64,000 nt of DNA from Torreya grandis. Taxonomy: Eukaryota; Streptophyta; Pinopsida; Cupressales; Taxaceae. The stretch is from contig JARHVA010008420.1 of the NCBI GenBank assembly GCA_037957365.1, positions 91,001 through 155,000 of the forward strand, given 5' to 3'. The notes under the pieces are model-generated. The model saw only the letters and a list, made by a program, of their open reading frames with translations, ran no database searches and had not been told where the DNA came from. Below are positions 25,551-35,704 of this stretch, piece after piece. Numbering within the stretch: position 1 is the stretch's first letter; each line of letters opens with the position of its first letter. Position numbers and translations under genes: made by a program.

Positions 25551-27605
25551 TAGTTTACTCCACTCGGAGAATCATACGTGTCTGTGCTGGAAAAACTCAT
25601 CAAACAAGGGGCCCTCAATCTCCCCTAGATCTGACCACCTCCACAATTTGATCCCTCACGCGCCATCCCTGTGTGGTATAGGGAAAATGACTTCTGTAAC
25701 TACCACCATGTTAAAGGTCATGACATGGGCAACTATAAAACCCTTAAAAACATAATCCAAGACATGCTAGAAAAGGGTGACCTCATCTTAGACAATCCCA
25801 ATGCACCCCCTAATCAGGGTATCGACATCTTCAAACAACCATTCCCCAATCATCCACCAACTCAAAACAATGTCTAGACCTTGATTGACAACACTCATGA
25901 ACACAACATTTGAACAGTCAATACGGTCTCGCCCTTCATTTCCAACCAACCTTAAGAGGTGAGTCCATCCATCAGTCCATCACATGTGGATGAACCTCTT
26001 TCTCTGGTTAGTTCTCCGTCAACCTCTCTCATCTTGGAGGATGCCTCGACCTTACCAACACCACTAGTTTCACCATTCTCCTTCTTACTGCCCATGGAGG
26101 ACCCAACCTTTCCTACTCCTCGACTGCAATTGGAGGGCACAATCATCCCTGCCCTTTACCCGCTTGAGGAGCTTCATTCTCTAGTTTCTTCTCCACCTAG
26201 GGAAGAACCTGCCTCTCCCTCATCTCTAATCAAGGACAAACCTATCACGACTTCATCATGCCTTGGGGCCGAGACTACCACACCTTCAATCCCACAACTG
26301 TTGACATCTTCTCAAGAACCCAAACCTCATCCCACATCTTCTCAGCCATTTTCCCGACTAGTGGAGAGACTCAAACTTCTCCCTTCTAGGAAAGTGGAGT
26401 ATCAGGGATTGTGGGAACGTCTCATAGCTCTTCAACATGCCCGTGCCCTCTCATCTCATGCTGTTAATCCTCCCATGGCAGAACCTCCCAAGACTATCAA
26501 CAAAAATTAGACTTCCACTTCTAGACCGTCTATACCTCAATCGACCCCATCAAAACTAAAACTTGCATCTACCCCACCTAAACCAATCAAGTCACTTGGC
26601 ATTTGCCCTGTCTCCAACCTCACTCACCCGCAAGTGAAGGTGGACCTAGACCAGACTTCAACCAATAGTAGTCTTCAACCCAAATCATAGAAGACTACCA
26701 AACCACAGAGGTGAACACCTCCACCCCCATCACCATTGCCCTCCATTTTGGGCCCTCATCCGTCGACCTTGCCCAAAGTCCTTCCCACTTCGACCTCTAA
26801 TCAAAACCGGTTGCCTCCTTTACTTCCTTTGCCTAATGCTAGCCTACCCTCTCCCAAAAGGGTGGTACCTCTCATGAAGAATGTACCATCTCCACCTGTC
26901 GCCACACCATCAACTCAGAAGGTGGTACCGAAGCCTCCTCCAACTCCACCCAAGCAAAAGTCACCAACATCGCATACATCGATGAGCATGGACCCTTTAG
27001 TGGGCTCATACTCTTTGATCTTGCACCAACTTTTGCAGACTTCTAGCATAACTCTTCCACCCATCAGGCCTTTCCAACCCCTCAGGTCTAAGCCCTCCTG
27101 GTTCGACGACACGAAGATTTGCTTATACCATCGTACGCCAGGACACGATACCAAAACTTGCTGTGCCCTCAAGGCTGTCATTCGCCGATATCTAGAGAAA
27201 GACACTCTTCTCTTTGAGGACGCTCTCGACCAACCCCTGACTCCTCATAACCCTCCAACTTCTTCAAACCCATCAACATCTCATCAACAGGTTATAACCC
27301 CTTTATCTCCTACACCTCCCATCTTTGAAATCAATGCCATTCACATAACCACTAGGTCACAAAAGGACAAGGCAAAACAAAAAGCCACCATTCCTTGGAC
27401 CTACCCTTTTGTCAATCCACCTCAACTGCCCAAGCCTAAGATTTCTATCCTTGGCGCACCTCAACCCTCCTCTTCTTCTTCCTCTTTAGGACCAATCCAC
27501 GACTCCATGTTGAAACAGCTTCACCAGACGCCTGTGAAGATGTCCCTCTATGACCTCATCCAAACCTCACCTCAACATCATCAGGCCCTCATCCAAGCCC
27601 TGTAG
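25551..27605 (+). pseudogene. Gag-protease linker with two variant zinc knuckles and a Pro/Ser/Thr-rich spacer
   Basis: Two similar nucleic-acid-binding modules lie about 1.4 kb apart in the same frame. The first (25695-25736) has the spacing C-x2-H-x4-H-x4-Y, its last Cys apparently changed to Tyr, followed by TLKNIIQDMLEKGDLI. The second (27120-27161) is an intact C-x2-H-x4-H-x4-C, followed by ALKAVIRRYLEKDTLL. Between them is a low-complexity region rich in Pro, Ser and Thr with no catalytic motif. TAG or TGA stops interrupt it at 25550, 25875, 26508, about 26687, about 26711 and 27603. Tat elements usually have one such module, so this looks like an internal duplication. Function beyond RNA binding is unknown. 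Confidence 0.75.
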
Positions 27606-28060
27606 GTAGCGGAGGTCCAACTCGAGGACCCCCAACCACTTGCTACCCTTGTCCACTCTTTAGCCCCTGTTGCCTCCATCACATTCAGTAATTCTGAGAT
27701 TCCCACATCCAACACGAAAGATCAGGATGCCGCCCTCTTCATCCCTGCTTATGTCGATCGGACATGCATTAAATGCATTATGATCGATGGAGGTGCCAGC
27801 ATCAATATTATCTCCACCCATGCCTTTGATTAGTTGGCTCTTCCCAAGAATTGCATCTCCAAAACTGACGCAATCTTGCGCTCCTTTAATGACACCACTA
27901 CCATGACCATTAGCACAGTCGTCCTTCATATTCACATTGGTCCACGCATAGTCTCGGAGCTCTTCTACATCATTGAAGGAGAGTTTCAATACAACATCTT
28001 GTTGGGCCACCCCTAGATCCGCGCCATGGCCTGTGTCCCCTCCACCCTACACCATTGTGT
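27606..28060 (+). pseudogene. Tat aspartic protease (broken)
   Basis: This is a retropepsin that would cut the Gag-Pol polyprotein. The active-site loop reads MIDGGASINII, with Asp at 27786-27788: DGGAS in place of the common DTGAS/DSGAS, as is normal in Tat-type proteases. The flap region and the C-terminal YNILLGHP with ACVPSTLHHCVKF follow to about 28060. Two stops interrupt it: TAG at 27831, where CAG (Gln) is expected, and TAG at 28014, where TGG (Trp of the usual GRPWI/GHPWI) is expected. It is in the same frame as the upstream linker. Confidence 0.88.
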
Positions 28061-28869
28061 GAAATTTGAGCATGACGAACAAGTCCACACCATTCCCACT
28101 GACCCTTCACCCTTCAAAACTTGCAACACCACCTACCATCCAAATGACATCCTCATTCCTATCAAGCCATCAATCCCAGCACCACCTCCATCTGTGGAAG
28201 CTTTGACCAGTTCGCAACAGGCGATCGCCCTCACACCTTCCCTTCAAGCAACGACCACAGACCCCATGGAAGACATCTTCCAAAGACTTTCATTGGGGGA
28301 GTATCACTTGCTGACCTTAGACATGTTACAAACTCCACAAGAGTATGGACGTCTTCATCATAGCCCCAGTTACGACCATCGGATTGGGATGATCGTACCT
28401 TATGGTCCTCCTCACCTCCGAACCAATCTCATCTATGGGGGGCTCAATCAAGCTCCTACTGATGGTAATCCTCTTTCTTCACCTCAACCTTTCACATCAG
28501 ACTTTTCATTTCTTGGCAATCCCGCCTTTGCACACACTTACCTTTACAGGTGTGCATGGAAGGGTTTTGGTTTTAGACGCTATGAGCAGGGCTCCCATCA
28601 GCCTATCAAACTGCTCAATGATGATGATGCCAAGAAATGGTATGGCATGGGATATCATGACCCCACTCAAGACCCTATAGACCTTTGTCCCGAACCAACC
28701 ATTGACCAATCTCTTCCACACTCGCCTATTCTTCCCCCTTCACCTACAGAGTCAGTGGTTTCCATTCCTCCTAGTTTTTTTTTGCATAAACACCATTCGC
28801 CTGGAACCCTTGACTTATCATCTCAATGGGGTGTCCAAGTCTCTCCCTCTCATTTTTCCTAGCATGATC
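28061..28869 (+). pseudogene. Protease-RT spacer with glycine-rich motif and T9 frameshift
   Basis: About 800 bp of open frame between protease and RT. It is rich in Pro, Ser and Thr, then has a segment with WKGFGFRRYEQG and WYGMGYHDP that resembles the Gly-rich segment found before RT in Tat polyproteins. I do not know its role. Downstream, a run of nine T (28775-28783) coincides with the point where coding similarity moves to another frame, so a slippage indel is the likely cause of the break. Confidence 0.65.
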
Positions 28870-30500
28870 GAAGATGAGTTGGTAACCATTCACACTGTCC
28901 ATTGCGTTAACGATGACGCCATTCTTTCTTACATGGGCGCTGACGATTCTTTCATCCAGCGCTCCATCCCTTCTGAGACCCAGGTTATGTTAAATGAATC
29001 AACCATTGACATCAACCTTCCTTCTACCAATGTTCCTTATGTCTTAAAGATTGGCCAATCTTTAGACGCTCAGGAGTAGCTTGACTATACCCAGTTCCTC
29101 TACGACCATAGCAAGGCCTTTGCCTAGACTTACAGTGACATGCCTGGCATCCACCCCACCATTGCTACCCATAACATTGTCACAAAACTAGAGGCTAAGC
29201 CTGTCAGGCAAAAGCTTTGAAAGATGCATCCTCACATTGCCCTCCTTGTCAAAGAGGAGCTTCAGTGCCTCCTTTCTGTCTCCTTCATCCAGCCCATCAA
29301 TTATCTACAGTGGGTCTCTAACATCGTCCTAGTCACCAAGGCAACTGGGGGGATCTAGATCTACACAGACTATCACGACCTTAACCTAGCCTATCCCAAA
29401 GATGACTTTCCTCTTCCTAACATTGACCAGCTTGTTGATCTTATGGCTAGCCATGAGATGCTATCTCTCATGGATGGGTTTTCTGGATACAATCAAATCC
29501 TGATCGCTCTAGAAGATCAGCACAAGACCACTTTCATTACCCCATGGGGGACTTTCTGCTATCAAGTCATGCCTTTTGGCTTAAAGAATGTAGGTGCCAC
29601 TTATCAGCATGCCATGACCTACATTTTCCATGATCTCCTCCACAAAATCATGGAGGACTATGTGGATGACCTGCTCGACAAGTCCATGCTTCACTGTGAC
29701 CATCTGACCATTCTCAAGATCATCTTCTCTTGTCTTCTTCAGTACAATGTTCATCTTAACCCCAATAAATGTGTCTTTGGGGTCCTCTATGGTAAGCTTC
29801 TCAGCTTCATCATTTCCTTCTGTGGCATCGAGATAGATCCCGCTAAGATTTGCACTATCCTCAAAATGCCGCCCCTAACCAATCTCAAGCAGCTTCACAG
29901 TTTGCAAGGGAAGCTCTAGTCCATTCGTCGTTTCATATCATAGCTTTCTGACCGTTGCCAACCTTTTCATCATCTCCTCAAGAAGGACATCTCCTTTACA
30001 TGGGATAAGGACTGCCAAGAGGCTTTTGAAGCCCTTAAACGCTATTTGGTCTCTCCACCAGTTCTCATTCCACCTAAAGATGACCAACCCTTCTATCTTT
30101 ATATCTCAGCCACTAATCATTCGTTAGGTGCCATGATCGCGCACTGAGACGAGAATCACCGTGAGCAAGCAGTCTATTATATCAGTCGAACACTGGTCGA
30201 CTATGAAACTCAGTACACCCATATCGAGAAACTCTATTTGGTGTTAGTCTTTGCCGCTACCAAGCTCTGTCACTATCTTCTTAATCACAAGACCTTTGTC
30301 ATCACCCACACCGACCCTCTCAAGTATATGCACTCCAAGCCATATCAGAATCAACATATGGCTCGGTGGCTCATGCTGCTTGCTAAGTTCGATCTCAAAT
30401 TCATCCAGCAGAAATCTATCAAGGGGCAAACCATTGTTGATCAACTAGCAGATGCCCCTCTTCCTAAAAATCAACCTTCACAGTGTGAGTTTCCTGAAGA
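28870..30500 (+). pseudogene. Tat reverse transcriptase and its RNase H (broken)
   Basis: RNA-dependent DNA polymerase that copies the element RNA. In a single frame one sees KPVRQKL, LVKEELQCLL, the DDFPLPNID and SLMDGFSGYNQI segments, TPWGTFCYQVMPFGLKN and the polymerase motif YVDDLL at 29659-29676, so both catalytic Asp residues are kept. The RNase H part follows from about 30060: YLYISAT, YYISRTLVDYE, IEKLYLVLVFAATKL and HTDPLKYM. Its first catalytic Asp position is Ser, as is usual in Tat elements, where a second RNase H takes over. In-frame stops are TAG at 29077, 29125, 29356, 29917 and 29941 and TGA at 29218 and 30145. Confidence 0.93.
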
Positions 30501-30960
30501 ATCTATCACTGTGCTTTCCACCGATGACACCATCTATCAGATGCTTATGTTCTTTAACAGATCTAAATGTCAACTTGGTGGGGGTGCTGGGGTCATTCTC
30601 ATCCCACTCGAAGGGGAGCCCATGCCTCTGTCTTTTAAGCTCGACTTTGACTGTACCAATAATATGGCCGAGTACGAGGCCTTAATTTTGGGACTTCAGA
30701 CCACCCTCTCTCTCAACATCAAGTCCATCAACATCTTTAGTGACTCGCAGCTCGTCGTCAATTAGGTCAACGGTTCATACCTCTATAAAAATGAAATTTT
30801 GCAAAGGTATAAAAACTATGCTGACATATTCCTTGCATCTTTTGACCATTACCTCCTACAGACTGTTCCTCGATCCATGAATAAGTTTGATGAAACCATG
30901 GCTTCTCTCGCTTTGCATATCCCATCTTCCTCATCAGCATCCAGACTTTTTGTCACAGTG
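30501..30960 (+). pseudogene. Second (archaeal-type) RNase H of the Tat element
   Basis: This domain defines the Tat branch. It shows MFFNRSKC, GGGAGVILIP, FKLDFDCTNNMAEYEALILGL and INIFSDSQLVVN. The acidic residues in AEYEA and FSDSQ are present. The first position, expected FFDGS, reads FFNRS: Asp to Asn and Gly to Arg, both explicable by G-to-A changes. A TAG at 30763 replaces the Gln expected after VVN. It lies between the RT-RNase H and integrase in the same frame as both. Confidence 0.88.
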
Positions 30961-32264
30961 CGTCATGTGCTGTTGCCTTCATATATCTCTCCTCACATTA
31001 ATCATGTCAACACTATAGACCCTAGCCCACGAGATGCTTGGCATAAGCAACTTGTGGACTTCTTATCTTTTTCTGTCATTCCTCCCAACCTCTCTAGCAA
31101 TGCACGACGAGATTTTATCAAGCGTACTGCTTGCTATACCATGCTAAAGGGTCTTCTCTATAAGCAAGGCTTCGATGGCCTCCTTCTTCGTTGTCTCACC
31201 TCCACTGAAGCATCTCAAGCCATTAAGCAAGTCCATGACAGGATTTATGGCAGACATTTCAGTGGGAATTCGGTTGCCAAGCGCATCCTTCGTCTGGGCT
31301 ATTATTGGCCTACCCTTCATCAAGACTATAGTGACTATGTTCGGCATTGCATCCAGTGTCATCAGCACTCTAACTTGCTTCATCTCCCTAGCCATGCCTT
31401 ACAAATTGCTCAATATCTCTAGCCTTTTTCTCAGTGGGGTTTAGATCTCATTAGTGAGATTAACCCTCATTCGTCTCTTCATCATCAATCCATCATCACA
31501 ACCACTGAATATTTCACCAAGTGGGTGGAAGCCATTCCTCTCATCTCCACAAAAGCTGACAAGATCATCGACTTCATCAACACCCATATCATCTGTCATT
31601 TTGGTGTCCCTCATAAGATCATCACTAATAATGGCAAGTCCTTAAGCTATGCGACTCATTCTGCATCAAGCTTAGTTTCTCTTCGCCTTACTACCCACAT
31701 GCAAATGGGCAGGCCGAGGCTTCCAACAAAATTCTCACCAAAATTCTCATGAAGGTGGTCAGTGACACCGGAAGGGACTGGCACATTCACATTCCCTTCG
31801 CTTTATGGGCCTACCGCACTAGCATCCGAACCTCTACAGGTCCTACCCCTTTCTCTCTCGTGTATAGAACAGAGGCTGTCCTACCTCTCAAAGTACAGAT
31901 CCCGTCTCTCCACATTTCTCTACATGACATCCTCTCCAACAATGACTTTTGTCAAGATCGCTTAGCTCAACTTGAGTTACTTGATGAGCACCGTCTTGCT
32001 GCCCTTAATCATTTCCATGTCTATCAACATCGCATCAAGCGCACCTATGAAAAAAATATGCGAGAACGAGATTTCAACATCGAAGACCTCATCCTCAAAG
32101 AGAATCAACACGTGACCAATATGGAGCAAAGTAAACGAGGCAAGTTTGCTCCTAATTGGCTCGGACCTTTCATTATCATGCACAAGTATGGATCAGGGAC
32201 TTATCATCTATCCTCTCTTGATGGACGCCTAGAACCTGAGCCTCTTAATGCGTTGCATCTGTGA
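30961..32264 (+). pseudogene. Tat integrase (broken)
   Basis: The integrase joins the DNA copy to the chromosome. The N-terminal zinc-binding region (about 31230-31360) has His residues in VHDRIYGRHF and CIQC. In the catalytic core the first Asp is kept in QWGLDLI (about 31446), the second is Asn in ITNNG (about 31624) instead of TDNG, and the third (Glu of NGQAEASN) lies in another frame after a frameshift near 31670-31700. The C-terminal part, 31749-32264, is open, with WHIHIPFALWAYRTS, TPFSLVYRTEAVLP and a GPY/F-type module NWLGPFIIM, and ends at a plausible original stop TGA 32262-32264. No chromodomain. A TAG at 31420 interrupts the start of the core. Confidence 0.92.
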
Positions 32265-32530
32265 CCATTCTACTGCTAGTCGAGTACTCATCCACTTGAC
32301 ACTTAACTTGAGCTCATCCCTTGAGCAATCCCCATCCTCTTAGTCCTAATTTCTTTCAACCCTATTCCTCTTAACAATTCCTCTATAACCCTTTTATGAT
32401 ATATGGATGCTTTGTCCTACTAAAAGGGAGCCCTTGACCTTTTATAATCTTGTCCATGACTCACGTTTCTATAAAAACAAATCAAGATGTCAAAATATCC
32501 ATGGTCACCATATCAATATCAAATCAAAAG

Positions 32531-32660
32531 GTAGACTGCTCCCTCGAAGGATAGCTGTACTATCATTGCTGTAATTAATAGACTGCTCCCTCGAAGGACA
32601 ACTATTCAAAAGCCCTTATATTAAATAAAATCCTAGACCACTCCCTTGAAGGATGGCTAT
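32531..32660 (+). repeat. Three spaced copies of a GACTGCTCCCTCGAAGGA repeat
   Basis: GACTGCTCCCTCGAAGGAT at about 32533, GACTGCTCCCTCGAAGGAC at 32581 and GACCACTCCCTTGAAGGAT at about 32636, spaced about 48-55 bp apart. Each could form a tiny CCT-CGA-AGG hairpin. Confidence 0.8.
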
Positions 32661-33458
32661 GACTAACTCTGGCAATAAACAACACTATCTTAGAAGCTTC
32701 CTGCATTGATCAGCTTCACAACTGACCACCAAGCAAATGACATCTCTCTGCAAGCTTCTCACATTGATCAGTCTGCACAAAAAAAAAAAAAAACGAGTCA
32801 TGGACTTGACTTACAGTTGTCTCAGGGTCTCCTATACAAAAGGGGCAAAGTTATCTCTACTCTTAAAATGGGTTACCCTATTTCCTCCTCCTATTAGCTA
32901 CTCAAGGGACTTCGAGCTCACTTTAATGTCAAAGTGATTCGATTACCGTTCTAACACAACATCTGGTCAACGACGTCATGCATGAATGGGGCTCTTGGTT
33001 CTAATAACCCCTATCTGTGCTGTCATTTTGGTCCTTGTCAATGAAAGATCAATATGCCTTTCACTTCGTCTATACTTTGGTCACTTTCAACTTCATCACT
33101 TGTCACTCCTAATCAACTCAACTCAACTCAACTCTCTTTTTCAGGCCACTCCCATAGCCTATTCACACTAGTTTCTATGAACACCAATACACATGGAAAC
33201 TATCGACCGTACACAATTTATGTTAAGCATAAACCAATACTTGTTGACGCATAAATAGACCTCAATTCATTTTTAGCATACATCCATCACGAATATGGAA
33301 AATTGTTAGGGATGAAAGACCCCTCAACCAATGTTGCAAAATACACCATTTGGAAAAGGCTACAACATCATCTCTTCTCCTCATCATTTCATCATGACCA
33401 AGACCAATCTATCGACCATTTTGACCACCTGTCTACCACTCAGACCCTCTTGTCTAAA

Positions 33459-33527
33459 CTACATTGGTCTGAGGCCCTATGACTTGGGCTATGTAGGCAG
33501 CACTCAGATGATTCGACATCATCTGGG
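33459..33527 (+). promoter_or_regulatory. Two-hairpin RNA module, copy 1
   Basis: Hairpin A: CTACAT (33459) pairs with ATGTAG (33491), with an inner stem GGCCC (33473)/GGGCT (33486) and loop TATGACTT. Hairpin B: CTCAGATGAT (33503) pairs with ATCATCTGGG (33518) around the loop TCGAC, 10 bp with one G-U. The linker GCAGCA follows ATGTAG. Compare copy 2 at 33657-33726. Confidence 0.65.
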
Positions 33528-33656
33528 GTTAGCTCGACCACCCTCGTTTGTTTGTCTCCCTGATGGACAAACCTTCTTTCCTCCTTTTTGACCATAACCT
33601 TGCCCTCGACCATGACCAATTCCATCCCTTTGATCCTTCCTCCCTTCTAGGGAGAA

Positions 33657-33726
33657 CTACATTGCCCTGAGGCCCTTTCCATCGGGGCTATGTAGGCAGC
33701 ACTCGGTTGACATGGGGTCTTCTGAG
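33657..33726 (+). promoter_or_regulatory. Two-hairpin RNA module, copy 2
   Basis: Hairpin A repeats CTACAT/ATGTAG and GGCCC/GGGCT exactly but has a different loop (TTTCCATCG). Hairpin B is CTCGGTTGAC (33702), loop ATGGG, GTCTTCTGAG (33717), again 10-5-10, with 8 of 10 positions paired and one T-A to C-G compensatory change relative to copy 1. It is followed in both copies by GGTTAGCTC. Confidence 0.65.
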
Positions 33727-33901
33727 GTTAGCTCAGCCACATCCTTTCGTCCATTCCTCCACCTCGACCAATGACCATTGGAGATCATGCCTATCTCCTC
33801 TGACCTCGACCACTTCCAAAACAATGTTGCCTTGGTTGTTTTTGCATGTATGCTACCTCATGACTAGTTAGCAAAATTGTGTGCAGACTATTTTTGGACC
33901 C

Positions 33902-33946
33902 TCACAAGTATAGGATCGTAAGCCGGTCGATCTGCACTACTTGTGA
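33902..33946 (+). promoter_or_regulatory. Nested inverted repeat (stable hairpin)
   Basis: Outer arms TCACAAGT (33902-33909) and ACTTGTGA (33939-33946) pair perfectly over 8 bp. Inside, GATCG (33914-33918) pairs with CGATC (33928-33932). A role in RNA export, 3' processing or packaging is conceivable but unsupported. Confidence 0.6.
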
Positions 33947-34261
33947 CTTTTTCATGTTTCTAGGAGCACTTCCTGAGCCTGGGATACCTGGAACGTGACG
34001 ACCATTTGGAGCTTCAGCTTAGATTAAATAACCTGATCAACAGACGCCTAAATGCTGAGGCCCAGTTATTTCACTTTTGGCACTCGACCCTTGACCTGCG
34101 ACACTTTAACCTGACCATCTTGTGAAGTGGTACGCATGCAATCACGACTTTTGCAGCATTCACCCTCACCCCTTGTTCATCCACTCTTTATCAAATCAGC
34201 ACCTGATTCTCAGTTCCGTTCCCTCGACTCCTACTTTGAGGGGGAATACCTCATCCATCAT

Positions 34262-34400
34262 CAGGGCAACCATCCACCTCCTATTTTTGTCTTACAGTTC
34301 ATTCAAACAACCAACAAGATGAAATCAACCTTATCCACACCTGGGGCAATCACTCCTATTTTTGTCTTGCAGTTCATCCAGAACAACCAACAAGACAAAA
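34262..34400 (+). repeat. Direct duplication upstream of the PPT, period 75 bp
   Basis: The block GGGCAA-x4-C-x-CCTATTTTTGTCTT followed by CAGTTCAT and an AACAACCAACAAGA end occurs at about 34264-34320 and again at 34343-34395. The second copy runs into the PPT. Confidence 0.85.
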
Positions 34401-34409
34401 AGGGGCAAA
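34397..34409 (+). other. Polypurine tract
   Basis: AAAAAGGGGCAAA lies immediately before the TG of the 3' LTR. It is the priming site for plus-strand DNA synthesis and has only one non-purine. Confidence 0.9.
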
Positions 34410-35704
34410 TGTAGACACTGAAATTGTGTCAACTCCCCTGGTCATCCCTCATGTTATTCTCCCTCGCCTATTTAACCCCTGTCGACCACTTTCCCACTAA
34501 CCTTGACCTTGGCAGCATGACAAAATGAGTAGAAGGCTAAAGTTAGTCTCTACCCCCATTCTGTATCTACCGACCACGATCACCACTCGATCGACGTCGT
34601 CGATGTCGGTCACTTCTCGACCGATGTCGGCAGTCTTGCCAGCATCGGTTCTCCTTAGCACTGCATTCTTGATCTGAATGCAGGAATTGTTATTCTGTTA
34701 CCCATTATCCATTCAGTTCCCAATCGATTTCCCGATCGGTTATCGAACCATCCCTTGCCTTCATTAGTAAAACCATTCAAAACTCTTATCATTCAAATAG
34801 ACTCTGAAATCATCAAACCAACTCTGACAATCACCCTGAATGGTTACGATCAATCAACTCTGGCATCCAACCAATCTGCATTCACTTTCTCAAGCTCTGT
34901 TTCTACTTCGATCAACTTTTGTAGCACATCAACAACTTCAATCATGTCTTCAGTGTGTAACAGGTAAGTATCTTTCTCTGTGTTTTTGTTTCTCTCTAGT
35001 TATTATTTTTTTATTACTACTATCACTCTATTTAGACTCAGACTACAGACCTGAGACCTTACTCCTTTCCTTTACACCTCTGTCTACCATTCCAAAATAT
35101 ACAGTCACTCTGCCCAGATCTCTGTAAAAACCCCCTGACTCCTAAACTGACTCCCAAACCCCAAACAAACCCTCAGACAGCATTCTGCAACCTGACCAGA
35201 CCCGCCCAGACTCTGTCCAGGACTTTTGCCCTGACCGATGCCAGTCATTACCCTGACCGATGCCGGCACCTTAACCGACGTCGACACCCTTTCCTGACCG
35301 ACGCCGGCACAGAGATCGACATCGGTGACTGTGCAGAATAGTTCACTGAATATCAGGTACACATTTTATTTTTTCATCTTTTATTTACTTTCATTCTGTA
35401 TTTTCATTATTTCCATTTCTGTCAAATATTTCTATTTTTAATTAGTGGGTTGATATCCCTCTAGGAAGTCTTCATACTTCTGGGATTAGGCATTTGCTTG
35501 ATAGCCCACCGTCTCTTCATCTAACGTTTTTTCGTGTTTAGTCTATTTTTCTTTGCAGGTGTCATTCCTCCACAGCCAAAGAGGAGTACCTTCCAACGTC
35601 TGATTTCGGTGCGAATGACCATATCCAGGTATCTTCTAGCCTTGACCATCTTTTAGTTTCTTAATTTCTTCTTTGAATGTAGAAAGCGATTTAGCGTAGA
35701 AACA
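34410..35704 (+). repeat. 3' LTR of the Tat element
   Basis: 1295 bp, starting TGTAGACACTG and ending GTAGAAACA. It is collinear with the 5' LTR throughout. Many of the differences I noted are C/T or G/A, often where the other copy has CG, for example CGACGTCG with GACGTC words on the left against CGTCGATGTC on the right. The splice-like pair (34964 and 35558) and TATTTAA (34469-34475) are conserved. Confidence 0.95.

Larger units (their letters stand above)
32265..34396 (+). other. Tat 3' untranslated region, 2.1 kb
   Basis: No conserved coding frame is seen between integrase and PPT. The region instead contains short direct repeats (32530-32660), an A15 run (32779-32793), duplicated RNA-like hairpin modules (33459-33527 and 33657-33726), a long nested inverted repeat (33902-33946) and a direct repeat before the PPT. 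Small open frames on either strand show no motifs. Confidence 0.8.
21866..35704 (+). mobile_element. Complete-ended Tat-lineage Ty3/gypsy retrotransposon, 13.8 kb
   Basis: LTRs of 1296 and 1295 bp begin TGTAGACAC and end GTAGAAACA. They are bounded by perfect CTATG duplications and enclose PBS, gag, protease, RT-RNase H, a second RNase H, integrase, a long 3' untranslated region and PPT. The second RNase H between RT-RH and integrase, and the absence of a chromodomain, place it in the Tat branch. A side-by-side reading of the first ~130 bp of both LTRs shows about six differences, so divergence is of the order of 5%, much lower than in the element it sits in. The gag-pol frame has over a dozen stops and a few frameshifts, so this copy is dead as an autonomous unit. 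Confidence 0.95.

Noticed and set aside
27660..28010. Antisense open frame over the Tat protease
   Set aside because: It is a shadow of the protease coding strand, which has the recognisable DGGAS and ILLGHP motifs.
32779..32793. A15 run as evidence for a processed (reverse-transcribed) gene
   Set aside because: It lies within the Tat 3' UTR, with no upstream gene copy and no separate target duplication.
33331..33591. Small open frames in the Tat 3' UTR, possible extra ORF
   Set aside because: The interval is better explained by the duplicated hairpin modules, and the frame is not maintained through the second module copy.
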